In this document: piece by piece, positions 1 to 11,781 of the stretch
Layout of the letters: each line of letters starts with the position of its first letter
How positions within the stretch are numbered: the stretch's first letter is position 1
Notes under the pieces: model-generated
What the model was told of the DNA's origin: nothing
The model's database searches: none
What the model saw: only the letters and a program-made list of their open reading frames with translations
Source: Carya illinoinensis
Taxonomy: Eukaryota; Streptophyta; Magnoliopsida; Fagales; Juglandaceae
Assembly (NCBI RefSeq): GCF_018687715.1
Contig: NC_056767.1
Span: forward strand, 30,510,001-30,574,000
Direction of reading: 5' to 3'
Length of the DNA stretch: 64,000 bases
Position numbers and translations under genes: made by a program

Positions 1-814
1 ACTTGTTTACTTGTCACTGGAAAACTACAAAGTTTCAATTAAAAGAGAGGTGTGTTGTTCATCATCTTTTTAATTCATTCTCTATCGTACACGAATCCAT
101 GGAGAGATTAACAATTTTCATTATTCATTTAATTCAATTAATTAAGATGAGTTCCTCGCAGCTCCAAGTTCAATGAAGTTTACTTTGGGTGAAGGACCTC
201 ACATCAGGGGTTCTCGTTGGGTCGATGGTGGAGACGACAATGGCACGGATGTCAATTATATATTTTATGATGACCATTACAATGATGATAAAGTGATGAT
301 AATGGTAATGATAATGATAATGGTAGGATTATGACAGCAGCGATGACATTACTCGTGATGATGCAATAATAATGATGGATAGATGGTCATGGTGGTGGCA
401 ATGATCCTAACAATTTTCATGATAATCGTTCTTACAAGATACGAGTATTTAGATTATATTTTATAATCTTATCTTAAAACTTTTATATATATAAAAAGAC
501 AACTTTTCTTGTTTTAAATTAAGCTGTATTAGGTTAAAACACTTGTTCATCTCGTTAAATATATTCAAATATGTCAGATATAATGGGATATCATGTTGAT
601 GTTGATATGAATTGTCCTCTCCAATACTAGTACATGTGGCTAACGGGCAATGGATCTGCTTCTCATGTCATGAACTGAACATATTTATCTTCTTCGAGCA
701 TTCTATTGTTTAAAAATATCAATGTTCGCAGGTGGAGCTTAACAACCCCTCTTTCACTCTCAAAATCTCTCCCCAATACCAACAATCTACTTTATCTAAT
801 CTGAACACCCAGGC
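1..814. other. Intergenic, no gene seen
   Basis: No coding homology was recognised on either strand. Positions about 260-420 hold an imperfect GATGAT/GATAAT simple repeat. The remainder is AT-rich spacer. Confidence 0.6.
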
Positions 815-1004
815 TAAGGCTAGGTAGGCCTGCAACTTGGCATGTCCCAATTGGGGGTGTGCCCGAAACAACCAGACACGACCCATGATAAGGAGGCAAA
901 CTGACCCGAACAGCCCCGATCAAAATGAAACCAAGTTGAACCCATATGACCTAACCTGGGTTTAAATTATGAGCCATCCACATAATAGGCCACCTCTGCT
1001 GCCA

Positions 1005-1152
1005 TCTCCATCTCCAACCTCGAAAAGCTTCAAGTTCTTGACTCCTTAACCATGGCAATGGTGGTACTGTCTACAAGATTTGCCACAAACGCACCCATTG
1101 TCGCTATTCTCATGGAGTACATGAGCTTGGGTTCTCTCGACTCGCTGCTCAA
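1005..1152 (+). pseudogene. MAP kinase kinase (group D, MKK7/8/9-like) N-lobe fragment
   Basis: The + strand reads SNLEKLQVL, then in another frame HGNGGTVYKICHKRTH, then back in the first frame VAILMEYMSLGSLDSLLKTH. These are three blocks of a MAPKK N-lobe: the strand before the P-loop, the glycine-rich loop, and the hinge region. About 40 codons that should hold the VAIK lysine and helix C are missing between the second and third blocks, and there are two frame changes. It therefore cannot make a kinase. It abuts a lipase fragment immediately downstream. Identification rests on motif recognition of the kinase family; the group D assignment is less certain. Confidence 0.7.
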
Positions 1153-1575
1153 GACCCATGAAAAAGATTTCAGTGCATGTTTCATTGCGGTTTTCCACTC
1201 TCCACCTCCTCCCCTACTCCTGGCCTCATATGCATGGTTCATGGCTACGATAACGACATCAATTGGACCTTCTAGGCTACCCTTATCTTCCTTGCCCAAA
1301 ATGGTTTCGACTGGTTCACTCTTGACCTCGAAGGCCATGGCCATGCTCAAGACCCATGGAAAAGATTTCAGTGCCCGTTTCGTTGCCTAGGTTTTCTGCT
1401 CTCCACCTCCTCCCCTGCTTGTGGCCTTATCTGCATAGTCCATGGCTACAACAATTTTTTTTTTTTGATAGGTTGGTCCATGGTTACAACAATGACATGT
1501 CCTTCCAAGTTACCTCTATCTTCCTTGCCCAAAATGATTTCGCCTACTTCGCTCGACCTCAAAGGCCATGGCCAA
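1148..1575 (+). repeat. Tandem duplication, about 198-bp unit
   Basis: The unit starts CTCAAGACCCATG at 1148 and again at 1346. The repeated segment spans the end of the kinase fragment and the start of the lipase fragment, so the fusion of the two existed before the duplication. Confidence 0.8.
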
Positions 1576-1770
1576 TCTCAAAGTCTCAGGGCTTTTGAAC
1601 CCAATATTGATCTTGTTTAAAGATAGTCTATTGTTCTTCAATTTTGTCAAACAGGAGATTCGGTTTCCTTCTTTTCTCTTCGGCAAATCAATGGGTGGCG
1701 CAATTTGCTTACTAATCCATTTCACTGCTTCAGCACATGAAGATGCCTTGAGGTCCTTCAGCTGATCCAA
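1153..1770 (+). pseudogene. Monoacylglycerol lipase / caffeoylshikimate esterase-like fragments, tandem
   Basis: Copy A (about 1165-1345) reads ICMVHGYDNDINWTF, an in-frame stop, ATLIFLAQNGFDWFTLDLEG, then HGH. Copy B (about 1360-1765) repeats this region in broken form (LVHGYNNDMSFQVTSIFLAQ) and continues to FLFGKSMGGAICLLIHF. That segment contains the GxSxG nucleophile elbow of the alpha/beta-hydrolase fold (GKSMGG here, usually GESMGG). No start, acid or histidine part of the catalytic triad is present. Stops and frameshifts occur in both copies. Plant members of the family act on monoacylglycerols or caffeoyl shikimate; this copy is dead. Copy B is further split by a small insertion at 1455-1476. 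Confidence 0.75.
1439..1492 (-). mobile_element. Minimal LINE-tail insertion
   Basis: TCCATGGCTACAACAA (1439-1454) is repeated as TCCATGGTTACAACAA (1477-1492), one mismatch in 16. Between them lie only 22 nt (1455-1476), which on the minus strand read CCAACCTATC plus 12 A. This looks like the 3' terminus of a LINE with its poly(A) and nothing else. Confidence 0.7.
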
Positions 1771-1989
1771 TGGAAGGAGGTTGGGATTCTCATGAACAAG
1801 ACTTGGGCGGCTCTTAGCTAGGTTTTGATGACTGAAAGTATGTCGAACAGGTTGACTCCAATATACAAACCCGTTATTAGTCGAGTTCTCCAACCTGCTC
1901 AAATAATAACCCGATAAAATGCAGGTCAATTCAGGTCATTCTAATCGGGTCAAGTGGGTGTGCGGGTCACATGCATAGCCCTAAGGCTA

Positions 1990-2640
1990 CGCAATATGAG
2001 TCCGTTTGAGATTTTATGGCAATGTGCACCTGTATGATTAACTTCATGTCTATTTATTATCTATCTCCTAATTGAATCATCCAACTCACGCAGTAAAAAG
2101 TAGTCCCTCACTCAAGGACATTGAAACATCCTTATTCCAAAAGGCACCTCACATAATCAGAGTACTAGATTTTGATATATTAAAGAATAAACCGGGTGTC
2201 TGGATACTTCATTTTCTTTCTTTCTTTCTTTCTTTTGATCTCTATAAAACCTGGGGTTAAGCAGTTACTGACAATGGAGATATTAGTCGATTGAAAAAGG
2301 TTGTGAAGTGATATCTTCCCATCATAAGATGAGCTTTCACATGGACTAACAACATACAAACTGCAGTCTAGAAGATGGTATGGATCTATATGATCTTATA
2401 TGTGACGTTGAAATGTTCTGATGGGATTGTAACCTATGGCAAATCTCTAGAAGGTTATTAACAGAACCATAAACAGCAGAATAATCAACATCAGAAAATT
2501 CTTCAAAGACCATTTAGATGCCATAAGACATTTATATTTACCTATCCAAAAACAGAAAAATAGAAAAAGATAGAGGGAACTCGCAAAAATTGGAAGGGGG
2601 AGGTAAAATTCCAGACTTCCAGAATACGTAATTCAAGCAC
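1990..2640. other. Spacer downstream of the thioesterase gene
   Basis: No gene was recognised. A (TTTC)n run sits near 2213-2235. The part close to 2640 probably includes the thioesterase 3' UTR. Confidence 0.5.
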
Positions 2641-2731
2641 ATGTATTGTTAAACAATCATTATTTTATTTACAATGGGAACGAAACTACAACATTCGAAT
2701 TTCAAATGAACGAAAAAATAGAAGCACGTTT

Positions 2732-3404
2732 TCACATCTTACTAGGCACAGCAAGGTACTTGGTATGACGCCCCTGAGCAATAATTTTGCCCGTCTCTTT
2801 CTTCCTGAACTCAACACTGACAACTCCAACAGCCTTCCCAACACGTAAAACCCTAGCCTCAATCTCAATTTCCTCCTGCCTAGCAAGAAAAGCTGTAAGC
2901 ATGAATAGAAAAAACAACACGTTGCTGCAAGAAAATGCTAAAAAAGGGTCCTAAATTCCATGGAATCCAAAAGTCAATTTGACACTAGAAAAACAACTTC
3001 CATAATTATAAAGAACCTAATTGTTAACCTAAGCCAACTTTGAACAAAAACATAAAATCAACCAAGATATATAACTTGAAAATATTGACAAACAAAGAGA
3101 GGAAAAAAAAAAAGAATAAAGGATGAACAAAAACATCAAATACACGGCTTCAACACTTGATAAACATATAAACCAAATAACATCAGATTCACTGCATTAT
3201 GGGAGGATGAAGTTTTGTTTGAGCTAGAACTCATTGATGCTTATTGGTGATTGCTTATCTGATATTGATAAATTGGTAAATCAAATGACATTGGATTCAG
3301 AGTGTTATTGGGAGGAGGAAGTGTTATTTGAGCTAGAACACATCGGCTAATAGGCGAATGCTTATCCAACCTACTTCACAGTGGTCATGCGTTATCTCGC
3401 CACT

Positions 3405-3457
<53 letters not shown>

Positions 3458-4907
3458 ATAAGAAAGGATGCACTAGGAGTTTTTCTCCATAGTTCCATAG
3501 TATCAATGCAAACCATGCCAATACTGGTACAAGTATAACAAGTAAAACTGTGGTCAAGAATAGGTCAAGGAAGCAATACTGACTTTTCTTGAACTTTTTC
3601 CACCAAATTAGATCTATCCAATATCTCTTTCAAGCCTCAATGTAACAGCTCAAAGAAGGTTGAAGCCACATCTGGACCATACTTCAAATGGACTGGTCAA
3701 TAATTCAACTTGAGTCCCTTGAAATTCCTTATACCACCTATACTCACTCAATATGGGTTATCACACTCAAGGGAGAAACTAAGAGGAGCCATCCAAAACA
3801 CACTCTTTTCTAAGGATGCAATTGTGCCCAAGAAATGGTGAAATCAAACTGAAATAACAAAAAGACATGCTAATATTGCTAAAATATGTAAAATACCGAT
3901 AAGCATTAAATAATATCAGTTTCCCTCTCTGTTCTTATATTCAGCTTTCCTGATAGATAACTTTTAGAACACAAAAAGTCACAAACAACTCAAGGACAAG
4001 GACTTGACGTAACAAATAGTAGGATAATCACTCACATCAGCAAAAGCAGCATCCAAGTATGAAATGTTGATCTCCACCGAAACTCCAGTCACTGGAGCTC
4101 CAACAGTGTATATAACAGCCGATCCCACCATGTCCACCAGTGTTGCCGTCGCTCCACCATGCAAGAAATTACCAGAGTTCTGGACGACATAGCACCAAAA
4201 GCATATAACGAGGATCAAAGCCACTTCGTGGTTAAAAACAGTTCCAGATAGAAAGGGTAGAGGATTCCCGAAGCACTCTCCCTCCTTTGACAAAAAAGAT
4301 ATCCACTTTTTATTGGCACCCGTATTCGGAACAAAGTCCCGACAATGCCGGGATGAACGGGAACTCAACAAAGAGTTTTTGCAAGTGTAACTCGACTAAT
4401 TCAAGAAAAATTTCTCCCTTCCGATTACCCCAAGCTTGTAAATGCAGATTTTCTAACCCATGACGTTCGTTTTAAAAAAGAAGATATCGCTGATTGTGAA
4501 AAAGCACTTCCAAATCCCTCACCAGACAGTACCCAAAATATCCACTCTCTCTCGTTTCGCCTGTCATCTCCTCACATGCGAAGCGAGGGTCATTCTCTTA
4601 TTACTAACGTTCATCCACACAAAAAATACAAGTGGGTGAGAGTTAGAATTCCTTATTCTAAAAGAGACCGAAAAGTATACCCTCCATTTTTTATAATTTT
4701 CCCGATCAGCAACTAGAGGTCTAATTCTGATCCATTTTTTTCACAGAGGGTTGCCACCAGATTCCTAAACTAAGAGGCAGACCCAGAAACGAGATCGGTG
4801 GAATTCCATACCCGTTGGTTAAAACAAAAATTGTTTTACAATGAAATAGCACGGCGTCAAATTCAAAATTAAATTTTTTTAATTGTATTTGAATTAAAAC
4901 ATATAGT

Positions 4908-4945
<38 letters not shown>

Positions 4946-5154
4946 TGAAGCAGAAAAGTAGAGAAGCAGTAGGAGCAAACCAGTAAACGAGTGGGGACTT
5001 TGAGGGAGCAAATCAGACGGCCAGGTTCGATGAGATCGACACGCAGACCTTGCATGGTGAATCGTTCGAAAAATCTGAGAGGCAGTCCATCGATCGTGGC
5101 TGCGTTCTCTTCTCCTCCTTTCTCCAGGTATCTCTTCACTGCTTCCACTTCCAT
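2732..5154 (-). CDS. Acyl-coenzyme A thioesterase 13-like hotdog protein
   Basis: Predicted 153-aa protein from three exons: 4981-5154, 4036-4179 and 2732-2875 (174, 144 and 144 nt, all phase 0). Donors are GTTTGC and GTGAGT; both acceptors are AG. I chose the start MEVEAVKRYL; an upstream in-frame ATG at 5202 would add 16 residues and lacks family support. The hotdog signature HGGATATLVD lies at the start of exon 2; in ACOT13 this HGG...D segment lines the active site. The segments SVEINISYLDAA and RVLRVGKA are typical of the family. The product should hydrolyse acyl-CoA thioesters to free acid and CoA, probably as a homotetramer. No targeting peptide is evident. Length matches the usual 150-160 aa. 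Intron 2 (2876-4035) contains SSRs and a dispersed repeat; intron 1 contains a SINE remnant. Confidence 0.88.
3408..3458. repeat. (CT)n(AC)n microsatellite
   Basis: About 16 CT units are followed by about 9 AC units in intron 2 of the thioesterase gene. Confidence 0.95.
3640..3790. repeat. Dispersed TGTAAC-type repeat, diverged copy
   Basis: Contains TAACAGCTCAAAGAAGG ... CACATCTGGACCATA ... ACCACCTATACTCACTCAATATGGGTTATCAC. Related blocks occur at about 24340-24500 and twice at 54595-55035, so this is a family of short repeats, perhaps LTR or TRIM-like. Confidence 0.45.
4300..4425 (-). mobile_element. Au-like SINE remnant
   Basis: The segment TTATTGGCACCCGTATTCGG, then AACAAAGTCCCGAC and CAACAAAGAGTTTTTGCAAG, matches the body of the fuller SINE at 32085-32318. 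The tRNA-related end is degraded. It lies in thioesterase intron 1. Confidence 0.5.
4911..4941. repeat. (GA)n microsatellite
   Basis: About 15 GA units, some 40 bp into intron 1 of the thioesterase gene, close to the exon 1 donor. Confidence 0.95.
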
Positions 5155-5264
5155 TCTCTCTCCGTCTCTGTGTTCCGACTGATGCGTGGCAATTTGCACC
5201 ACTAATTTATAAGATTTTGTTTATTTCACTTAAAATTTTAATATCATTTAAGTATGCCTAAACC

Positions 5265-7101
5265 ATTAATTTTAGGGTGAGTTCGGTCTGGTCTGATAAG
5301 GTTCTGTAGATCAGATTAAATCTATTTGGTCTAAAGTTTTTTCATATTAGACCGGATCAAGCTTCTTAAGGTCGGGATGGTCCGGTCCATTTTGTTCACC
5401 CTTGACTTTTTTTTTTTTTAATTCTATAGTATTTTATTTAATACTTATGTAATTATATTGTGATATATTTAATATATATACATATAATATACTATTTTAT
5501 ATATATATATATATATATTTTTAATAAGTTAATACTATTAGTCTATTAGTAGTATATAGTAAATTAATAATAATTATTAACTTATTTACTATAACTAATA
5601 ATATACTAGTACTAATACTATAATTAATAACTATATATATTAATAGTAATATTATATGTAATATACTAGTTTTACTATATCTCTCTAAACCCCACACATT
5701 TATTAATACTCTGTTTCATAATACTAAATAATAATAATACTCTATGTAGTTATATTAAATACTATATTACTAATAATCTATGTAGTTATAGTGATTTAAT
5801 ACTAACATATTATATATTAAGTTTACTATACTAATACTATTATAAATTTATACATATATAATATATCATAATTTATACCATAACTCTTATAATATGTTAA
5901 TATATTAATATATACTAGTACTATATATTATAGTTAATAGTTATACATTAAAAAATATAATAATATAGTGATACTAAATATATATATATAGTTATAGACT
6001 TATAATGATTTAGCTATTATGAATTTATGATTAGTATAACTATATAATAGTATTAGTATTAGACTATTAATAATTTAGTATAGCTATATTATATTAGTAA
6101 TATTAGTTATGTTAAATCAGTTAGTTTGTATAACTATTTTCTATATTATTAGTATTAATAATATTAGTATTAGTTATAGCTATATAGCCTATATTAGAAT
6201 TGAGTCTTAAACTATATAATAGACTAATAATATTAGTACAACTATATAAGTATACTATATAGCTATATATTAGTACTAACTATATAATAGTATTAGTATT
6301 AAACTATTAGTAATATAGTATAAGTTATATTATATTAGTAATATTAGTTATGTTGAATCAATCAGTTAGTATAATTATTTTCTACATTATTAGTATTAAT
6401 AATATTAGTATTAGTTAAACCTATATTGTCTATATTAGAGTTGATAGTCTTAGACTATATAATAGACTAATAGTATTAATAGTACAACTATATATTAGTA
6501 TTAGTCATACTGTTAATAGTGATTTAGTATATTATATTTTCTATATTATAATTTATACTATAACTATTATAATATGTTAATATATTAATATATACTAGTA
6601 CTATATATTATAGTTATACATTAAAAAATATCATAATACATTCATACTAAATATATAATTATAGTGATTTAGTTATAACTATATCAGTATAAGTATTAGT
6701 ATTACTTATAGTATTTAATATAACTATATAGTCTATATTGGTATAACTATAGTATATTATAATATTAGACTATTAGTATTATTTTTTTAATACCATATTG
6801 GACTATTAATATTAGTATAAATATTAGTACCAGTATATAATTATAAATATTAGTATTAGCTAAAAATTATATAATTAATTTATAAAATTATTTATATAAA
6901 TAATATATATAAATTATATTTTATTTTTATTTTTCATTCGATCCGGTCTGGGGTGGAAAACCCCTACACTGGGATTGGACCGAATGAGCTCGGTCATTCC
7001 AAAATTGGACCGAACCAAATCCAATTCGATCCAGTCCAAATATGGCCGGTCCGATTGGTTTGGTTGGTTCGAACTGGCTGAATCTCACCCCTAATTAATT
7101 T
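5265..7101. mobile_element. AT-rich non-autonomous hAT-like element
   Basis: The 8-bp duplication ATTAATTT at 5265-5272 and 7094-7101 flanks 1821 bp. That segment begins TAGGGTGAG and ends CTCACCCCTA, a TIR of the TAGGG type. Both ends are enriched in GGTCCGGT/GGACCGAACC subterminal motifs (5285-5400 and 6940-7080). The core (about 5460-6930) is almost pure A/T, with repeated AGTATTAGTA/ACTATATAAT motifs and local duplications. No ORF is present, so it would need a transposase in trans. Confidence 0.7.
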
Positions 7102-8693
7102 TGCTCCTTAGATGTCATCTTCACCTTAAAAAAATTATAAACATAAATATAAAAAAATAGAGATGATTTAGGATTTTTATTTTTTTCTTTTTGGAAGTCA
7201 TTTTTTAATATATATTTTAGTTTTTTTTTTAATTTCTAATAAGTCACGTGACATCGTATTAATAATGCCATGTCAAGAAATAAAATGAGTAATATAAATT
7301 AAGAGACATAGTAACACTATTTTATTATGACCCCGAGGGTTAAAGGCTTAATTAAATTAGTATTCAACAGTTTTAAGGTTTTTGGATCAATAGTTACGTC
7401 TTTAACAATTGGTATCAAATAAGGGATCACATCATAAGTTCAAGTCATGTATGGGGCGATCTATATGGACTTGATTAAAATGTCTTGATACTATGTATGA
7501 ATATGGTGTTAAGTTATTGAATATTAATAAATGAGTGAAGCAGACAAAAGGGAAAGGGCTACCCCCAAGTCAATGTCGATAGAGTAGGCCATTGTAGACA
7601 TCGTATTCGGAAGCGTGGTAGAATATTATGATCATAAAGGTTAAAAGTTTAACCAAATTAGTATCCAACAATCCTAAAACTTTTGAATCAATAATTGAGT
7701 CTTTGACATACTCCATGCATCGCAGCGTTCCCTCAAGGCTCACCCTGTGCCATTCCTTTTAAAACAAAAGTTGGGATCGACTAGGAACCTCTTTCTACAT
7801 TATAATTATATATTAATGTCAGTTACAAGTTCTAAATAATTAATCTTAGCACATATTTTTTGTAAAAGAAAGTAGATCTTATTAATATATATATATATAT
7901 ATATATTTCTGTTCACTTTTACATAATGAGCTCTATTTTTTTTAAGAAAAAAGACTGCATTAAACTTATCTATTTAAAATTTATACAAACATTACTCTTA
8001 AAATAAGTTCATTCATAAACCTTTTCGTCTATACGAAGTAACGAGAAACACATGATCCAATCAGGAAGTATACAACATAATCTTTTAAGAAAAAAAAGAA
8101 GACTTTTTTAAATTAATTTTTATAATAAGGAATCAATTTTTTCTAATAAAAATCAATAATTATTATTAACAAAACAAAAGTTTAAAGAAATAGCGAATGA
8201 TAGCCATTAGCCACACCAACCACGTGCAGTGGCCATGTTCTGGCTACAACCAGGGTGGCCAGGAGCAGTCAACCTTGGTGGTCGATTTCCTGCTAGTTAT
8301 CCTTATTTTTTTTAATTTTTAAATTTTTAATAATAAAATTATTTTTAATTAAAGAAACTGATTTTTCAAAAAAAAATCAAAATTGTTTTTTTTTTAATAA
8401 AGAGATTATGAAGGACATGTAGCAGTTTGTAATTGAGACATGTTTCTCGTTAATGTTGGTACGATGGACGGAAAAGTTAACAAGATGACCTATTCCTAAA
8501 TAACTTACGATCACAAGGTGATATTTCTAAATAAAAAAAATAGGGAGTTGATCCAAAATTGAATATATCACAAGAGGTCTCACCAAATTTACCGAAATTA
8601 ATGTTGCTTTTTTTTAGAAATTAACTGTTAACTATGCTAATGTTGCATCCCACATGAAGTTTTACAAGTCATAAAAATATAAAAACCTCTAAA

Positions 8694-8738
<45 letters not shown>

Positions 8739-9288
8739 CGAAAGAAAGAAAGGAGATTTGGAAGTTTTCCTACATAATTTATATGTCGGCACCTATCATT
8801 GTCAGTTTCTCGTGTTCTCTTCCCATGAAAATGAGTTGATGATAATGCTGGTTCCCTTTCTCCCCTTTCATCCTTTCATTTTTCGTTGTTTTGACGTATA
8901 GTTTATTTTTGTTTGAGCAGTGTATTTTCTTGCATAAACAATCTCAATTATTTTCTGAGTTAATTTCTCTGTAATGTATATTTTAATTTAAAATTCTAAC
9001 ATTTTGAACAAATCCACCTCTATTTTGTAATAATGTGTTCGATCCAGCTTACAATGTGATCGATAATAATGTAAGTTGGATCGATATAAAAAAAGAAAAA
9101 AAAGAAAAAAAAAAAGGGTGTAATAATGTGCTGTTTTCTCAATAATTTGTTTGTTGTTCTTATTAGCTGTGTGACTATGAGTAATACAATGATATTGTTG
9201 AATGATGAATACTTTGTCTTTTAATACAATGGTATTGTTTAATGTGCTGTTTTAGTTAGCAATGTGACTATGAGAAATATAATGGTAC
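7102..9288. other. Intergenic, AT-rich, no gene seen
   Basis: Holds two diverged copies of a block with AAATTAGTATYCAACA (about 7330-7430 and 7630-7720) and an (AAT)n microsatellite at 8692-8738. No coding homology was found. Confidence 0.55.
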
Positions 9289-9688
9289 TGTTTAATACAA
9301 TGTTTTGAATACCATACCGGATGTTATACCAGTCAAAGTACTGGAACAAAATATTTCGATACCGGTACCGTTTCATATACCATTTCGGGATAGTCGATAT
9401 ATGAATAAATTATATATAAATATATATATATATTAATTATATTTCAAAATAATAATCTATATATGAATAAATTATACATAAATACATATATATATAAATT
9501 ATAAATAATCTAGTCTGAATTGTGGGTCAAAAAATGAGCTCGTAGTTTGAAGAAATGAAAAAAAATAAATAAATAAAGGCTGAAATATCGATCGGTACAT
9601 GCCGAAATATCAGCCGATACGAAACAAGTACAATTTCTGTACCGGACTAGTGGCCAGTATGGTACGAAATTTAAAATACTGGTTTAAT
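9289..9688. mobile_element. TACCGG-rich MITE-like element, copy 1
   Basis: The 384-bp element 9297-9680 starts ACAATGTTTTGAATACC. It is rich in ACCGGTAC motifs at both ends, with an AT core. It is bordered by TGTTTAAT and GGTTTAAT, a 7-of-8 match that suggests an old 8-bp TSD. It aligns throughout with copy 2 at 11790-12218, in the same orientation. Confidence 0.7.
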
Positions 9689-9729
9689 GTCTTGTTTTAG
9701 CAACATTTTATCATTCAATATTTTGTTGA

Positions 9730-10832
9730 ATGATAAACATTTTAATTGATGAGGATCTCTTCTTCACCACACTATTAGAAAGTGGTGAGAGTGATATTAA
9801 CAATCTCCCTATAGATAGTGCAAACGTTGATGTCCGAACGATACAACTCCAACGGAAAACAATGGCACTTAAACAAAAATCTCAGCAGGATGTGTCATTT
9901 GCAGCAAAGGATGATACTCTCCTCATTTTAACTTGGCTTAACATTAGCATAGACTCCATACAAGGGGCTATCCAAACCTCTACAAAATTATGGAGTAAAA
10001 TTTATAATTACTTCACACCTATAAAAAAACCTAACAGTCAAGGACAGTTTGTACCCTCTTTAATAAATCGGTGGTCAAGTATTCAAAAATGTTTCAATAA
10101 ATTTTGTGATTCCATAGCCCAAATTGAAGGAATGCATCCAAGCAGTACAACCAAGCTAGACAAGGAATAATGGTTTTTTCAATGTTTTATTGTTGTAATT
10201 ATTAAGTATTTGCAATGACGGAGGGTACTGATTGTTCCACTATTTTGTAGATTGATAAGAAAAAACTTTTGTACTAAAAGATCCAAAAAACCAATTTCAA
10301 CATGGAACATTATTGGAATCTTTTGAGCCACCAACTGAAATGGCAAACGCACATGAAATTCATAAGAAGAAAATACAATGTGTCACATTCAGGTATTACT
10401 CTAAACTCAATACGATTAGGAGAAGATATGGAAAATGTGTTTGTGAATAGTGAGAGACCTCTGGGCAAGAATGCTGAAAACGAAAAAAAAAAACAAAGAA
10501 AAGGTAAGGAAAGACAAGTTAACGACTTTAACGAGGCATTAAGGCACATGAAAGATGATAAGAAGACTTATATGATGGAGCGAAAAGAAACAATAATGAA
10601 GTTTGACAATACTAGATCTGAGTCACTACTTTTTAAGAAGAGAAAACTTGAGATGAAAATTAAGGCTGAGAAAGATATATCTGAATTAATAGCTCTTAAG
10701 AATAGGAAAATTGATATGGAAATTATGAAATTGGATATTGATTCCTTGAATTTTGTACATCAAGAGTATTTCTATAATCTTCAAACGGGAATCATTGAGA
10801 AACAAAAGAATACGGCCATATCTCATACATAG
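9730..10832 (+). pseudogene. Glutathione S-transferase T3-like / NAM-associated transposon-type gene, broken
   Basis: The first ORF (9730-10170) contains DTLLILTWLNISIDSIQG, TKLWSKIYNYF and LINRWSSIQKCFNKFC. This is the Myb/SANT-like N-terminal part of proteins annotated as glutathione S-transferase T3-like in plants; despite the name they are related to transposon-domesticated DNA-binding genes. The second ORF (10302-10832) begins with HYWNLLSHQLKWQTHM, continues through RPLGKNAENEKKKQ, and is a charged coiled coil to the end, matching the NAM-associated C-terminal region. A stop after KLDKE and a frame change between the ORFs break the gene, unless an unseen intron removes them. The flanking TACCGG elements are independent insertions. 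Confidence 0.6.
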
Positions 10833-11781
10833 TTGAATGCTTGGTTTCGGGTGATTTTGTAATTGTTTTTAACTGTGCAGTGACATGTTTTGGGTATTAT
10901 TTTTTGTACTATTGGTTGCGATCAATTTTGTTGGTAGTTGGTTGCTGGTGGTTTTGATTGGGTGAATTGCTGGTGGAGTTGCTGCTTGCTGCTAGTGATT
11001 ATGTTGTTGGTTCCATTTTCATTGTTGGTTGTTGTTTGCTCTTTGGAAATTTATAGAATTGACTTGTATCAGTTATAGTAACATGTAATGTAATAGAATG
11101 ACTATGATTTTAGTGCTGAAAAGTCGTATTCTAGACAACTTGGAGGAATTTGTATTAAGTGTAAGAATTTGTATCAAAATCAACTTTGTAGAATTTACAT
11201 TAAGTTAATTTTGATATCTGAAATTTATATTAAGTTGATGATACAAAGTATTTTTTAGCACATGTTAATATTTGTTGATGAAATTGGTGTATATATAAAA
11301 TTGGTGAGTTTGATATATGAAATTGGTAATATTTCCATATATGAAATTGGTGTTTTTGAGCACGGGTTAAAATATAGAATTTGTAGTGGGTGCTAATTCC
11401 AAAATATATATATTAAAAAATTAATAATATTATTTATTTTGACTCAAAGATATATAATCCAATGTGGGAGTTTTTCTTGAATGACAAAGTCAATTTCTAA
11501 AATATTTGATTTTGCAAAGCATTGGCATTAGTTTATCTATATGCAAATGCAAACACATATTTGTGTAACTATACCAGTAAATTGACTAAATTGCATAGGT
11601 AAATATTTCTATAGTTATGAACAGTGCTAATACATCTTTGCAGATGTACTGTTCACTTTACAAATATTATTTGATTAATTTTTTCTCTCTCCTCTCTCCT
11701 CTCACTCTCTCTCTAATATGTGTATTTTATTAATATTTTCTCTCTCCTCCCTCTCACTCTACTTTCAACGTCTTTGTAGTG
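10833..11781. other. Spacer, no gene seen
   Basis: Low-complexity TTGGT/GTTGTT-rich stretch (10890-11040), then AT-rich sequence with repeated AAATTGGT motifs (11270-11360) and a TCTCTC stretch near 11690. Nothing coding was recognised. Confidence 0.5.

Larger units (their letters stand above)
815..1989. mobile_element. hAT-like element carrying captured gene fragments (Pack-type candidate)
   Basis: An 8-bp duplication, TAAGGCTA, lies at 815-822 and 1982-1989. The enclosed 1159 bp starts GGTAGGCCTGCA and ends with the reverse complement of GGGCTATGCATGTG, an imperfect terminal inverted repeat. Subterminal regions on both sides are rich in CCCGA/CGGGT motifs (about 865-930 and 1890-1970), as in many plant hAT MITEs. 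The interior is not transposase. It is a chimera of protein-kinase and lipase gene fragments described in the next entries. An 8-bp TSD is the hAT signature. That the element captured the fragments is inferred from their position inside the ends. Confidence 0.55.
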
